The translations under genes and the position numbers were made by a program. Under the pieces are notes generated by a model. That model was not told where the DNA came from, ran no database searches, and was given only the letters and a program-made list of their open reading frames with translations. From assembly GCA_021828605.1 (NCBI GenBank), contig JAJZEG010000160.1:1-6766 (forward strand): a DNA stretch of 6,766 bases, written 5' to 3'. Numbering within the stretch: position 1 is the stretch's first letter; every line of letters starts with the position of its first letter. Origin of the DNA: Pseudomonadota bacterium (GTDB lineage: Bacteria > Pseudomonadota > Alphaproteobacteria > Acetobacterales > Acetobacteraceae). Positions 1-6,327 of the stretch are shown piece by piece.

Positions 1-509
1 GCGCCTATGCGGTGATGAACCCGCCGATCCGTGATCGCGAGCATGTCGAGGCGGCCTGGCGCGCGGTGGCCGATGGGCTGGTCGACACCATCGGCTCGGA
101 TCACGCGCCGCACCCGCACAGCGCCAAGCAGCGCCCCTGGCCCGATACCGCAGCGGGCCTGACCGGCGTGCAAACTTTGCTGCCGGTGATGCTGAACCAG
201 GTGCATCAGGGCCGCTTATCGCTGGAACGGTTGGTCAGCCTGATGGCCGAGGGTCCGGCGCGGATTTACGGCGCGGTCGGGATCGGGCGAATCGCGGTGG
301 GATATCAGGCTAATTTCACCCTGGTTGATGTGGCAGCGCAGCGCCGGATCGAGCCGGACTGGCTGGTCAGCCCTTGCGGCTGGTCGCCCTTTACCGGCGA
401 GCAGGTCACTGGCTGGCCGGTGATGACGATTATTCGCGGCGAGCTGGTGATGCGCGACGGCGCGGTGCAGGGCGCGCCGAGCGGTCAGTCGATCAATTTC
501 CGCAGTTAA
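1..509 (+). CDS. pyrC: Dihydroorotase, class I (C-terminal part, cut by the left window edge)
   Basis: Dihydroorotase is a cytoplasmic zinc amidohydrolase that interconverts N-carbamoyl-aspartate and dihydroorotate, the third step of de novo pyrimidine synthesis. The frame is open from the first base; the first full codon is at position 3 and the stop is TAA at 507-509, giving 168 visible residues. The class I family signature is clear: an MNPPIRD stretch right at the start, then SDHAPHP about 30 residues later, whose Asp is the catalytic and metal-binding residue of the family. After that come AGLTGVQTLLPVML, an EGPARIYG segment and the C-terminal small domain (GWSPFTGE, then the closing strand IIRGELVMRDG). 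The N-terminal zinc-binding HxH lies outside the window, so activity cannot be fully judged. The last 17 bases overlap the 3' end of the aminotransferase gene on the other strand. A related hydantoinase or allantoinase is less likely given the NPPIR and SDHAPH pairing. Confidence 0.88.
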   Translation, partial: AYAVMNPPIRDREHVEAAWRAVADGLVDTIGSDHAPHPHSAKQRPWPDTAAGLTGVQTLLPVMLNQVHQGRLSLERLVSLMAEGPARIYGAVGIGRIAVGYQANFTLVDVAAQRRIEPDWLVSPCGWSPFTGEQVTGWPVMTIIRGELVMRDGAVQGAPSGQSINFRS

Positions 510-1671
510 CCCTGCGGGCGCGCTCGATCAGCCTTTGTGCGGCGCTATCGATATCGGCGGGGTCCGCGCAATAAGACAGGCGCACGAAATCAGCCCCGCG
601 CGCGCTATCGAAATCATGGCCGGGGGTCGCGGCGATATGCCAATCGGTCAGCAGGCTCTGGCAAAAATCGGTGCTGTCGATCCGCGCCGCGCTAATATCG
701 GCATAGAGATAAAACGCGCCATCCGGGGGGGCGATACTGGCGAGCCCGGCCTGCGGCAGGGCCGCGAGCAGGGTCGCGCGCGACGCGGCAAATCGATCCC
801 GCCTTGCTTGCAGCTCGGCATGGCAGTCAAAGGCGGCGAGGGCGGCGACCTGGGAGATATGCGGCGCGCAAATGAACATGTTTTGCGCCAACCGCTCGAC
901 CGGGCGGCATAAATCCTCGGGCAGCACCATCCAGCCAATGCGCCAGCCGGTCATCGAGAAATATTTGGAAAACGAGTTGATCACCATGGCCGATGGGCTG
1001 AACGCGCAAGCGGTCGCCACCGGCTTGCCATAGGTCAGCCCGTGATAAATCTCATCGCTAATCAGCCTGATCCCCTTGCCATGACAATAATGCGCGAGGG
1101 CGGCCAGATCATCGGGGCTGAGCATCGAGCCGGTCGGGTTGGCGGGTGAGGCGATCAACAGCCCATCGGGCGCCGGGTCGAGCGCGTCGAGCATTGCGAT
1201 GGTGGGCTGAAAGCCGGTCGAGATATCGGTGGGTAAACGCACCGGGATCAGGCCGAGTGCGGTCATGATGTTCAAATAAGGCGGGTAGCAGGGGGTGGCG
1301 AGTGCAATTCGGTCGCCTCGGTTGAACGCCGCCAAAAACCCCAGCGGAAATCCCGCCGAGGCCCCGGCGACCACCGCGATGCGGCTGACCGGGAGCGCAA
1401 CATCATACCAATCAGCGTAATGGGCGGCGATGCGCGCGCGCAAATCAGCCAGGCCGAGCGCCTCGGTATAGCCCAAAGCGTGCTGCGTCATCGCCCGCTG
1501 CGCCGCCGCCAGCGCCGCCGCCGGTGCGCCTTGCGCCGGTTGGCCGACTTCCATGCGAATAATCGCCGGATCGCGAGGGCCGAGCGTCGCCGCCAGCGCG
1601 TTGGCGGCGGTGATCACATCCATCACCCGGAACGGCGGCACCGCTTGGGCTGCCCCGATTTTTAACGGCAT
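493..1671 (-). CDS. PLP-dependent aminotransferase, class I/II (fold type I)
   Basis: A 392-residue cytoplasmic enzyme, the normal length for the AspC-like aminotransferase family, which moves an amino group between an amino acid and a 2-oxo acid using pyridoxal phosphate. The key residues are all visible: Tyr129 in TPCYPPY, Asn178 in SPANPTG, Asp206 in SDEIYHG, the Schiff-base Lys236 in INSFSKYFSMTGWRIGW, and the carboxylate-binding Arg364 in FVRLSYC. I chose the ATG at 1671 because the protein then opens with the usual VPPFRVMDV helix about 10 residues in. The frame stays open upstream to 1773, but only inside the GGT-like gene. Only a weak TGAG lies before this ATG. It begins 10 bases after the stop of the GGT-like gene, so co-transcription is likely. 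Its stop (TGA, 493-495) lies inside the dihydroorotase gene. The substrate cannot be told from sequence; aspartate, an aromatic amino acid or alanine are all possible. Confidence 0.9.
   Translation of the reverse strand: MPLKIGAAQAVPPFRVMDVITAANALAATLGPRDPAIIRMEVGQPAQGAPAAALAAAQRAMTQHALGYTEALGLADLRARIAAHYADWYDVALPVSRIAVVAGASAGFPLGFLAAFNRGDRIALATPCYPPYLNIMTALGLIPVRLPTDISTGFQPTIAMLDALDPAPDGLLIASPANPTGSMLSPDDLAALAHYCHGKGIRLISDEIYHGLTYGKPVATACAFSPSAMVINSFSKYFSMTGWRIGWMVLPEDLCRPVERLAQNMFICAPHISQVAALAAFDCHAELQARRDRFAASRATLLAALPQAGLASIAPPDGAFYLYADISAARIDSTDFCQSLLTDWHIAATPGHDFDSARGADFVRLSYCADPADIDSAAQRLIERARRVNCGN
500..517. terminator. Small GC-rich hairpin at the pyrC/aminotransferase junction (possible shared terminator)
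   Basis: CCGCAG (500-505) and CTGCGG (512-517) form a perfect six-base stem around TTAACC. The loop contains the dihydroorotase stop codon. The stem sits exactly where two convergent genes overlap and could work in both directions. It is short and has no T-run on either strand, so this is a weak call. Confidence 0.25.
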
Positions 1672-1681
1672 CGGCGCGAAC

Positions 1682-3082
1682 TCAGTTGGTGCCGAGAGCG
1701 AGGCCGAAGCCGTGCTGCGACGCGGTAGCGGCACAGGTCTTCGGCGCGCCGGGCAACCCCCCGGCACAGCCAATCACGCTCGCGCGACCCGGTCCGGGTG
1801 CCGCGAGCGGCGCCGCGTTCGGGCGATGCAGCGCATTATAGAGCCCGGTCGCCACCGTCATCGGCGCATCCGCCTGACCCGACCCCACCGCGATGGCGCG
1901 GAACCGCGCACCTTGGGTGGCGAGCCCGATGGTCAGCAAAGGCGGCGTGATCTGAGCGGGCGAGGCGGCGAGCACAATGCCGGTTCCCGTCGCAATCCGT
2001 CCGGTGCCGAACAGATTATCCATGGTGGTCACGCAGCCCACGCTCCCGCCCAACCGATCCAGCACCGCAAAACCCGCCGAGGCCGGCAACGCGGTCGAGG
2101 CTGCGCGCGCCGCCATGGCGGTTTCGCGCGCGATGCGCGCAGCCCCTTGAATATCCTGCGGATGATGGGCCAGCGCCTCGATCGCGGCGGCGGCGCCAAC
2201 CCCGCCCGAGGCCGGGCGCGGCAGGAGCGCAATCGAACTGCCGAATTGATCAACCATCATCGGCTTGGCGTAAAACGGTTTCGCGCGGCGCAAATCAGCG
2301 AGGCTCAGCCCACCGCCCGCCAGATCGGCGGCCTTGGTCAAGCGCCCGGCGAGGCGGCCCTGATAGAAATCAAGCACGCCATTGGCTTGCAGCCGGTTCA
2401 GCACGGTCGCGAGGTCGGGCTGTTGCAGCGTCGCACCCGCGCGCAGAATTTGCCCATCGGGGCTCGCGAAAATCGCCCGCGCCGCCGGATCGGCCAGAAA
2501 AGCATTGCCAACCACCGCCAAATCCGCCGCGAGCGCGCGTGACACCACCACGCCGCCACCGGCCATGGTTTCAGCGGGAGCGAGGTCCGTGGCGAGCGGC
2601 AATTTTCCGTAGCGCGCTTGCAGGGCAATCAAGCCGCGCGCCAGCATCGGCACCGCAGCGGGGCGACTGCCGCCGACACTGCCCGGCGCGGGCAGGAACA
2701 TCAGCGCGGTGGTGGCGGCTTTGCCATGAGGCGTCGGCAGATCAATCAAGCAAGCGCCACCGCCGCCGAGACCGGCGCGCGACGGCAAAGTAACGGCAAG
2801 CGCAAAACCCGCAGCGGTCGCGGCATCGGCGGCGTTGCCGCCTTGATTCAAAATTTGCTGTGCCGCGCGCGTCGCGGCGGGCACTGGCGTCACCGCGAAA
2901 CCAACCACGCGATGCGGTGCCTTCGGTTCGCCCAAGCCTTTGCTTGCCCCGCCCATCAAATCCTGCCGCACGCCGCAGCCCGATAGCAGCAGCATCAGGG
3001 TGATGGCCGCGCCAGCGCAACCGCGCTGAAGCAGAGGGCGGAACCGTGAATGCGGGGTGTTCGATTCTGGCTGTTTGGGCAC
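1682..3082 (-). CDS. Divergent gamma-glutamyltransferase-family lipoprotein
   Basis: A GGT-fold (Ntn hydrolase) homologue of 466 residues, shorter than the usual 530-580. The start is set as GTG at 3080-3082 because GGAGG lies 8 bases upstream; the frame is open further, to 3178, but without a comparable site. The N-terminus is a lipoprotein signal: basic residues around 13-20, a hydrophobic stretch, then the lipobox LLSGC with Cys36, so it should be anchored to a membrane facing the periplasm. GGT family marks follow: QGGNAADAATAA (80-91), GLGGGG (104-109), the QPDLA and FYQG segments, and a GSVGCVTTMDNLFGTGR region (346-362). Several residues used by classical GGT are not there. The FRE arginine region reads ALMFLPAPG, the nucleophile position in TTHYSVVD aligns with SAGFAVLD (335-342), the MDDF motif is missing, and GSPGG reads GSGQA. 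It may be a subfamily with a different active site or a non-catalytic protein. It heads a likely two-gene unit with the aminotransferase. Confidence 0.78.
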   Translation of the reverse strand: MPKQPESNTPHSRFRPLLQRGCAGAAITLMLLLSGCGVRQDLMGGASKGLGEPKAPHRVVGFAVTPVPAATRAAQQILNQGGNAADAATAAGFALAVTLPSRAGLGGGGACLIDLPTPHGKAATTALMFLPAPGSVGGSRPAAVPMLARGLIALQARYGKLPLATDLAPAETMAGGGVVVSRALAADLAVVGNAFLADPAARAIFASPDGQILRAGATLQQPDLATVLNRLQANGVLDFYQGRLAGRLTKAADLAGGGLSLADLRRAKPFYAKPMMVDQFGSSIALLPRPASGGVGAAAAIEALAHHPQDIQGAARIARETAMAARAASTALPASAGFAVLDRLGGSVGCVTTMDNLFGTGRIATGTGIVLAASPAQITPPLLTIGLATQGARFRAIAVGSGQADAPMTVATGLYNALHRPNAAPLAAPGPGRASVIGCAGGLPGAPKTCAATASQHGFGLALGTN

Positions 3083-3090
3083 GAGCAGAT

Positions 3091-3095
3091 CCTCC
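3091..3095 (-). promoter_or_regulatory. Ribosome-binding site that sets the GTG start of the GGT-like gene
   Basis: On the minus strand this reads GGAGG, a full Shine-Dalgarno core, with 8 bases before the GTG at 3080-3082. It is the strongest such site in the window. It argues against the longer readings from an ATG at 3124 or from further upstream, which would give an unusually long stretch before the lipobox. Confidence 0.75.
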
Positions 3096-3290
3096 GGACG
3101 CGCCAGATGGCGCGGCGTCGGCATAACGGTGAATTGGTGCCGGGGCAACTCTTGACCCCGCAATGATCCCCCGGTCATCGCCGAATGACCGATGAACCGG
3201 TCGGATACGACACGATACCCCTGGTTGTATTGACAATTACGAAAATAACCAGCACCGTTACATCAACATTATTTCATAACGGCGCCCTCG
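3096..3290. promoter_or_regulatory. Divergent intergenic control region with inverted repeats and an AT-rich core
   Basis: This is the only sizeable gene-free stretch, between the leftward GGT-like gene and rightward coq4. Positions 3221-3282 are strikingly AT-rich against a GC-rich background and should hold the promoters. A perfect TTGACA lies at 3230-3235 on the plus strand, but no good -10 hexamer follows at 16-18 bases, so I do not name a start point. The half nearer the GGT-like gene has three inverted repeats: CGCGCC/GGCGCG at 3099-3114 (AGAT loop); CGGGGCAA/TTG-A-CCCCG at 3141-3160 (one bulged A); and CCGGTCATCG/CGATGAACCGG at 3171-3200 (9-base spacer, one extra base in the right arm). 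They could be leader hairpins of the GGT-like mRNA or operator sites. I recognise no known riboswitch. Confidence 0.4.
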
Positions 3291-3293
3291 ACC

Positions 3294-3298
3294 AAGGA
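3294..3298 (+). promoter_or_regulatory. Ribosome-binding site of coq4
   Basis: AAGGA lies 8 bases before the ATG at 3307, which is the normal spacing. It supports this ATG over the in-frame ATG at 3319 or those at 3367 and 3370. Confidence 0.65.
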
Positions 3299-3306
3299 TC
3301 ATTGTC

Positions 3307-4125
3307 ATGTCACAAACGATGGACTCAACCCCTCATAAAGTGCCGCGGGTGCGCCCGTGGGATGCGATGATGGCCCTGCTGGGCCTGTTGCGCGATCCTC
3401 AGGATACCACCCAGGTCTTCCGTCTGACCGATGCGCTGCGCGGCAGTTCCGGCATCAAGCCCTATCAACGGTTTCGCAACACCCCGGTCGGCGCCCGGGT
3501 CATCGCCGAACAACAGCATCTGATCAGAACCCTCGCGGATCGCGCGGCTTTGGCCAAGCTGCCGGAAAATAGTCTGGGTCAGCGCTATCTGGCGTTCATG
3601 GCCGAGGAAAACCTCACCGCCGAGGGCTTGGCCGAAATCTCAACCGGCACGCTCGACTCCTTGGCCAACCGTGAGGAAGGTGCGAAAATTTTCGCGATGC
3701 GCATGCGCGATATGCATGATTTATATCATGTGCTCACCGGCTATGGCCGCGATGAGCTGGGTGAAATCTGCGTTCTGGCGTTTTCCTATCCGCAGCAGAA
3801 AATCCGCAGTTTTGCGGTCATTGCGTTTCTGGGCATGCTGCGCATCGGCCAGTTGGTGCGTCGCGCCAAACTCAAGATGTCCGGCGGCGTCACGGCTGCG
3901 GTGCGCGAAGCGGCGCGGCATGGCGCGCAAGCCGCCTGGCTGCCGGGTGAGGATTTGGAGGCGTTACTGGCGGAAAATATCGATGTGCTGCGCGCCCGGC
4001 TCAATATCGCCCCGCCCACCCGCTATCAGGCGCTGCTCAAACAGGTCGCTGCACGCACGGGGGCCAAATTGGTGAATTTCAGCACGCTGAGCGACCAGTT
4101 GGCGGCGCGCACCGCATCACGATAG
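3307..4125 (+). CDS. coq4: Ubiquinone biosynthesis protein Coq4
   Basis: A 272-residue member of the Coq4 family, which acts in ubiquinone synthesis. The eukaryotic homologue has been linked to oxidative decarboxylation at ring carbon C1 and to assembly of the Coq complex. The diagnostic metal-binding motif is intact: His137-Asp138-Leu-Tyr-His141, then exactly 11 residues, then Glu153 (HDxxHx11E). Other family marks are [14 protein letters not shown] (85-98) before it and the [18 protein letters not shown] helix after it. There is no signal peptide, and the protein is probably cytoplasmic and peripheral to the membrane. The ATG is supported by AAGGA 8 bases upstream. It stands alone on the plus strand with leftward genes on both sides, so it is likely a single-gene unit read from the AT-rich region upstream. 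Its stop (TAG, 4123-4125) lies inside the end of serS, overlapping by 9 bases. Assignment to the family is firm; the exact chemical step in this organism is inferred. Confidence 0.92.
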   Translation: MSQTMDSTPHKVPRVRPWDAMMALLGLLRDPQDTTQVFRLTDALRGSSGIKPYQRFRNTPVGARVIAEQQHLIRTLADRAALAKLPENSLGQRYLAFMAEENLTAEGLAEISTGTLDSLANREEGAKIFAMRMRDMHDLYHVLTGYGRDELGEICVLAFSYPQQKIRSFAVIAFLGMLRIGQLVRRAKLKMSGGVTAAVREAARHGAQAAWLPGEDLEALLAENIDVLRARLNIAPPTRYQALLKQVAARTGAKLVNFSTLSDQLAARTASR

Positions 4126-5403
4126 GCTGATCACGCTCCGCCCGCCCATCGCCGGGCGGAGTGCTTCGGGAATCGTGATCGAGCCGTCCTGATTCTGATA
4201 ATTTTCCAGCACCGCAATCAAAGCGCGGCCCACCGCAACGCCTGAACCATTCAGCGTATGCACGAAAGCGGGCTTTTCCGGCTTGGCGCCGGTTTGCGCC
4301 GGGCGATAGCGCGCATTCATCCGCCGCGCCTGAAATGCATGGCAGTTCGAGCAGGACGAGACTTCCCGGTAGCGACCCTGGCCCGGCAACCAGACTTCAA
4401 GATCATAGGTTTTCGCGGCGGCAAAGCCGGTATCCCCCGCGCAGAGCAGCATCCGCCGATAGGGTAAATCCAGCCGCTCCAGCACGGTTTCCGCACAGCG
4501 GGTCATGCGCTCATGCTCCGCCTCGCTCGCCTCAGGCGTGGTGATCGAGACCATCTCGACCTTCCAGAATTGATGCTGGCGCAGCATCCCCCTGGTATCG
4601 CGCCCGGCGGACCCGGCTTCGGAGCGAAAATTCGGGGTGAGCGCGGTGAAGCGCAAGGGCAGGGAAGCCAAATCGATGATTTCACCCGCCACCAGATTGG
4701 TCAACGGCACCTCGGCGGTCGGGATCAGCCAGCGGCCATCGGTGGTTTTGAACAAATCATCGGCGAATTTCGGCAGTTGCGCCGTGCCGAACACGGTCGC
4801 GTCATTCACCAGCAAAGGCGGGGCAATTTCGGTATAGCCATGCTCGCTGACCTGCAAATCGAGCATGAATTGACCCATCACCCGCTCCAGCCGGGCCAAA
4901 TCCCCGCGCAGCACGGTGAAGCGCGATCCGGCGAGCTTGGCGGCGGCGGCGAAATCCATCTGCCCCAAAGCTTCGCCCAAATCAAAATGCTCGCGCGCCG
5001 GGCCCGCGAGATTGCGGATCACGCCATGGGTTTTCACTGCACTATTATCATCCTCGCGCATGCCCGGCGGCACGCTGGGATCGAGCTGGTTGGGCAGCGC
5101 AGCCAAGGTTTCATGCAGCATCGCCTCGATGCGCCCGACCTGGTCGGTCAGCGCATCAATGCTCTGGCGCAGGCTGGTGCCCCGCACTTCGAGGGCGCTG
5201 GTATCGCTGCCCTGGCGCTTGGCGCTGCCGATTTCGGCGGCCAACCGGTTGCGCTCGGCCTGCTGATCTTGCAGCGCGGCGAGTATGGTTTTGCGCGCCT
5301 CGGCCTGGCTCAGGAAATCGGACGGCAGCCCGCCATGGTGGCGGCGGGCGAGTTCGGCGTCGAAAAGCGGGCCTTGGCGAAGAACGTCATTCAGATCATG
5401 CAT
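4117..5403 (-). CDS. serS: Seryl-tRNA synthetase
   Basis: A 428-residue class II aminoacyl-tRNA synthetase, full family length, charging tRNA-Ser (and tRNA-Sec where present) in the cytoplasm. Residues about 30-105 are the charged, helical arms of the long antiparallel coiled coil that grips the tRNA variable arm. Motif 1 is around 175-200 ([14 protein letters not shown]). The serine-binding TxE is Thr229-Ala-Glu231 followed by VPLTNL. Motif 2 is around 258-284 (NFRSEAG, then [10 protein letters not shown]), and REVSSCSNC at 346-354 carries a further active-site Glu. Motif 3 is 385-403 ([19 protein letters not shown]) with Arg393. The start ATG at 5403 opens with [21 protein letters not shown], as the family normally does; only a weak GAG lies 7 bases upstream. 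It follows tatC in the same direction, but a 78-base gap holding a palindromic repeat separates them. Its 3' end overlaps coq4 by 9 bases. Nothing in the active site looks altered. Confidence 0.96.
   Translation of the reverse strand: MHDLNDVLRQGPLFDAELARRHHGGLPSDFLSQAEARKTILAALQDQQAERNRLAAEIGSAKRQGSDTSALEVRGTSLRQSIDALTDQVGRIEAMLHETLAALPNQLDPSVPPGMREDDNSAVKTHGVIRNLAGPAREHFDLGEALGQMDFAAAAKLAGSRFTVLRGDLARLERVMGQFMLDLQVSEHGYTEIAPPLLVNDATVFGTAQLPKFADDLFKTTDGRWLIPTAEVPLTNLVAGEIIDLASLPLRFTALTPNFRSEAGSAGRDTRGMLRQHQFWKVEMVSITTPEASEAEHERMTRCAETVLERLDLPYRRMLLCAGDTGFAAAKTYDLEVWLPGQGRYREVSSCSNCHAFQARRMNARYRPAQTGAKPEKPAFVHTLNGSGVAVGRALIAVLENYQNQDGSITIPEALRPAMGGRSVISLS
4134..4163. terminator. GC-rich stem-loop just past the coq4 stop, inside the end of serS (possible terminator)
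   Basis: CTCCGCCCG (4136-4144) and CGGGCGGAG (4153-4161) form a perfect 9-base-pair stem around an 8-base loop. A G-T wobble and one more pair extend it to 4134-4163. It begins 8 bases after the coq4 stop codon. No T-run follows on the plus strand, so it is not a textbook intrinsic terminator. It could still slow polymerase or protect the 3' end of coq4 mRNA. The same bases encode SerS residues 415-423 (LRPAMGGRS), so it may simply come from codon choice. Confidence 0.35.
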
Positions 5404-5418
5404 GGGAATACTCGGGGT

Positions 5419-5486
5419 TAGAGCGACATTCGATCAGATGGAATCATCTGATTGGATAAAGTTGCTCGCCAAAACAATGCTCTAGA
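5419..5486. repeat. Palindromic intergenic repeat element between tatC and serS
   Basis: Nested inverted repeats fill the tatC-serS gap. The core is ATCAGATG-GAAT-CATCTGAT (5433-5452), a perfect 8-base stem with a 4-base loop. Pairing continues outward through ATTCG/TGGAT with two wobbles and, after an AAA bulge (5458-5460), through GAGCGAC (5421-5427) with GTTGCTC (5461-5467, one wobble). That makes about 20 paired bases in all. The wobbles are G-T on the plus strand and would be A-C mismatches on the minus strand, the tatC-serS transcript. An outer TAGAGC (5419-5424) / GCTCTA (5479-5484) pair frames the whole unit. The form, including the TAGAGC edges, resembles the short palindromic intergenic elements scattered through many alphaproteobacterial genomes. 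That resemblance is from memory and was not checked. It could act in mRNA processing or as a terminator; no T-run follows it. Confidence 0.6.
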
Positions 5487-6318
5487 CGTCGGATGGTTTG
5501 GGTTGCACCATTTTGACGGCAAAAATCGATAATTCGAACAACAAAACCAATGGCAGCGCCAAGCCGGTCATGGTGAACACATCAGGCGGGGTCAGGATCG
5601 CCGCGACAATAAAGCAACCAACCCAGGCATAGCGCCGATATTTCTTCAGCCCCGCCGCGGTAACAATGCCAACCCGCCCCAGCAGCGTCAGCAATACCGG
5701 CAATTCAAAACACAGGCCGAAGGCGAAAATCAGTTTCATCACCAAATTCAGGTAATCAGACACGCGCGGCAGCACATGGATTTGGAAATTCTGATTGGCG
5801 GTGCTGGTTTGGAAACTCAAAAAGAATTTCCAGGCATTCGGGAAAATCACGTAATAGGCCAAGGCGCCGCCAGCAAAAAACAGGATCGGGGTCGCGATCA
5901 AAAACGGCAGTAATGCGCGCTTTTCGCTGCGATACAGGCCGGGGGCGATAAACAGCCAAATTTGTGTCGCAATGATCGGGAATGAGAAAAACGCCGCCGA
6001 AAACACCGCGACCTTCACATAGGTAAAAAACGCCTCATACAAGGCGGTATAAACCAGTTCCGGCTTCTGGCCGCGTTCCTTCAGAATATGCACCAGAGGC
6101 TGGGCCAGGAAGTAATAGACATCCTTGGCGAAATAATAGGAAATCAAAAACGCGATCAGGAATGTCGCCGCTGACCACAGCAAGCGTTTGCGCAATTCGG
6201 CCAAATGCTCAAGCAGCGGCATTTCCCGGTCATTGATCGGATCACTGATCGGATCACTGATCGGGTCACTGGTCGGATCGGGGGGCGGGCTGGTTGGTTC
6301 GGTTGCGTCGGTATCCAT
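5482..6318 (-). CDS. tatC: Sec-independent protein translocase TatC
   Basis: A 278-residue inner-membrane protein that, with TatB, binds twin-arginine signal peptides and starts export of folded proteins. Six membrane helices can be placed at about 47-64, 99-123, 136-160, 188-213, 230-246 and 248-269. Residues known to matter in the E. coli protein are present: Glu41 and Arg43 in HLAELRKR, Pro74 in AQPL, Phe123 and Glu132 in the WLFIAPGLYRSEKR loop, Glu205 in FGLCFELPV, and Asp246 in LTPPDVF. The cytoplasmic N-terminus is about 20 residues longer than in E. coli and is a Pro/Asp/Ser tail with DPIS-type repeats (14-30) made by a 12-base tandem repeat. The start ATG at 6318 lies 9 bases after the tatB stop. 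An ATG at 6222, just before LLEHLAELR, would give a protein without the tail. The stop (TAG, 5482-5484) lies inside the edge of the palindromic repeat downstream, so the natural C-terminus may have been changed. Confidence 0.95.
   Translation of the reverse strand: MDTDATEPTSPPPDPTSDPISDPISDPINDREMPLLEHLAELRKRLLWSAATFLIAFLISYYFAKDVYYFLAQPLVHILKERGQKPELVYTALYEAFFTYVKVAVFSAAFFSFPIIATQIWLFIAPGLYRSEKRALLPFLIATPILFFAGGALAYYVIFPNAWKFFLSFQTSTANQNFQIHVLPRVSDYLNLVMKLIFAFGLCFELPVLLTLLGRVGIVTAAGLKKYRRYAWVGCFIVAAILTPPDVFTMTGLALPLVLLFELSIFAVKMVQPKPSDV
6230..6277. repeat. 12-base tandem repeat within the start of tatC
   Basis: Four head-to-tail units of 12 bases lie at 6230-6241, 6242-6253, 6254-6265 and 6266-6277. 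The consensus is TCACTGATCGGA on the plus strand, with one or two changes in the first, third and fourth copies. Because 12 is a multiple of three, each unit adds four residues to TatC in frame (DPIS, with variants DPTS and DPIN). Copy-number change by slippage would lengthen or shorten the TatC tail without breaking the frame. Confidence 0.85.
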
Positions 6319-6327
6319 GATCTCGCT

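Noticed and set aside
1672..1773. Upstream extension of the aminotransferase into the GGT-like gene
   Set aside because: The extra residues are Arg/Pro/Ser-rich with no match to the family N-terminus, and the ATG at 1671 gives the normal family length.
1553..2542. Long plus-strand open frame (329 codons)
   Set aside because: It lies antisense to the GGT-like gene and the start of the aminotransferase. Its translation is Arg/Gly/Ala-rich with no family motif, as expected from the opposite strand of a GC-rich gene.
3083..3178. In-frame N-terminal extension of the GGT-like protein
   Set aside because: The frame is open, but GGAGG at 3091-3095 is correctly spaced for the GTG at 3082. The extension would put 67 residues before the lipobox Cys, too many for a lipoprotein signal.
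3185..3370. Small plus-strand open frame (61 codons) across the intergenic region
   Set aside because: It runs through the probable promoter and into coq4 in another frame, has no good ribosome-binding site, and resembles nothing I recognise.
4513..5421. Long plus-strand open frame (302 codons) opposite serS
   Set aside because: It is fully antisense to a well-supported seryl-tRNA synthetase and has the composition of a shadow frame, with no recognisable domain.
6230..6277. CRISPR-like array
   Set aside because: The units are 12 bases with no spacers and lie in frame within tatC, so this is a coding tandem repeat.
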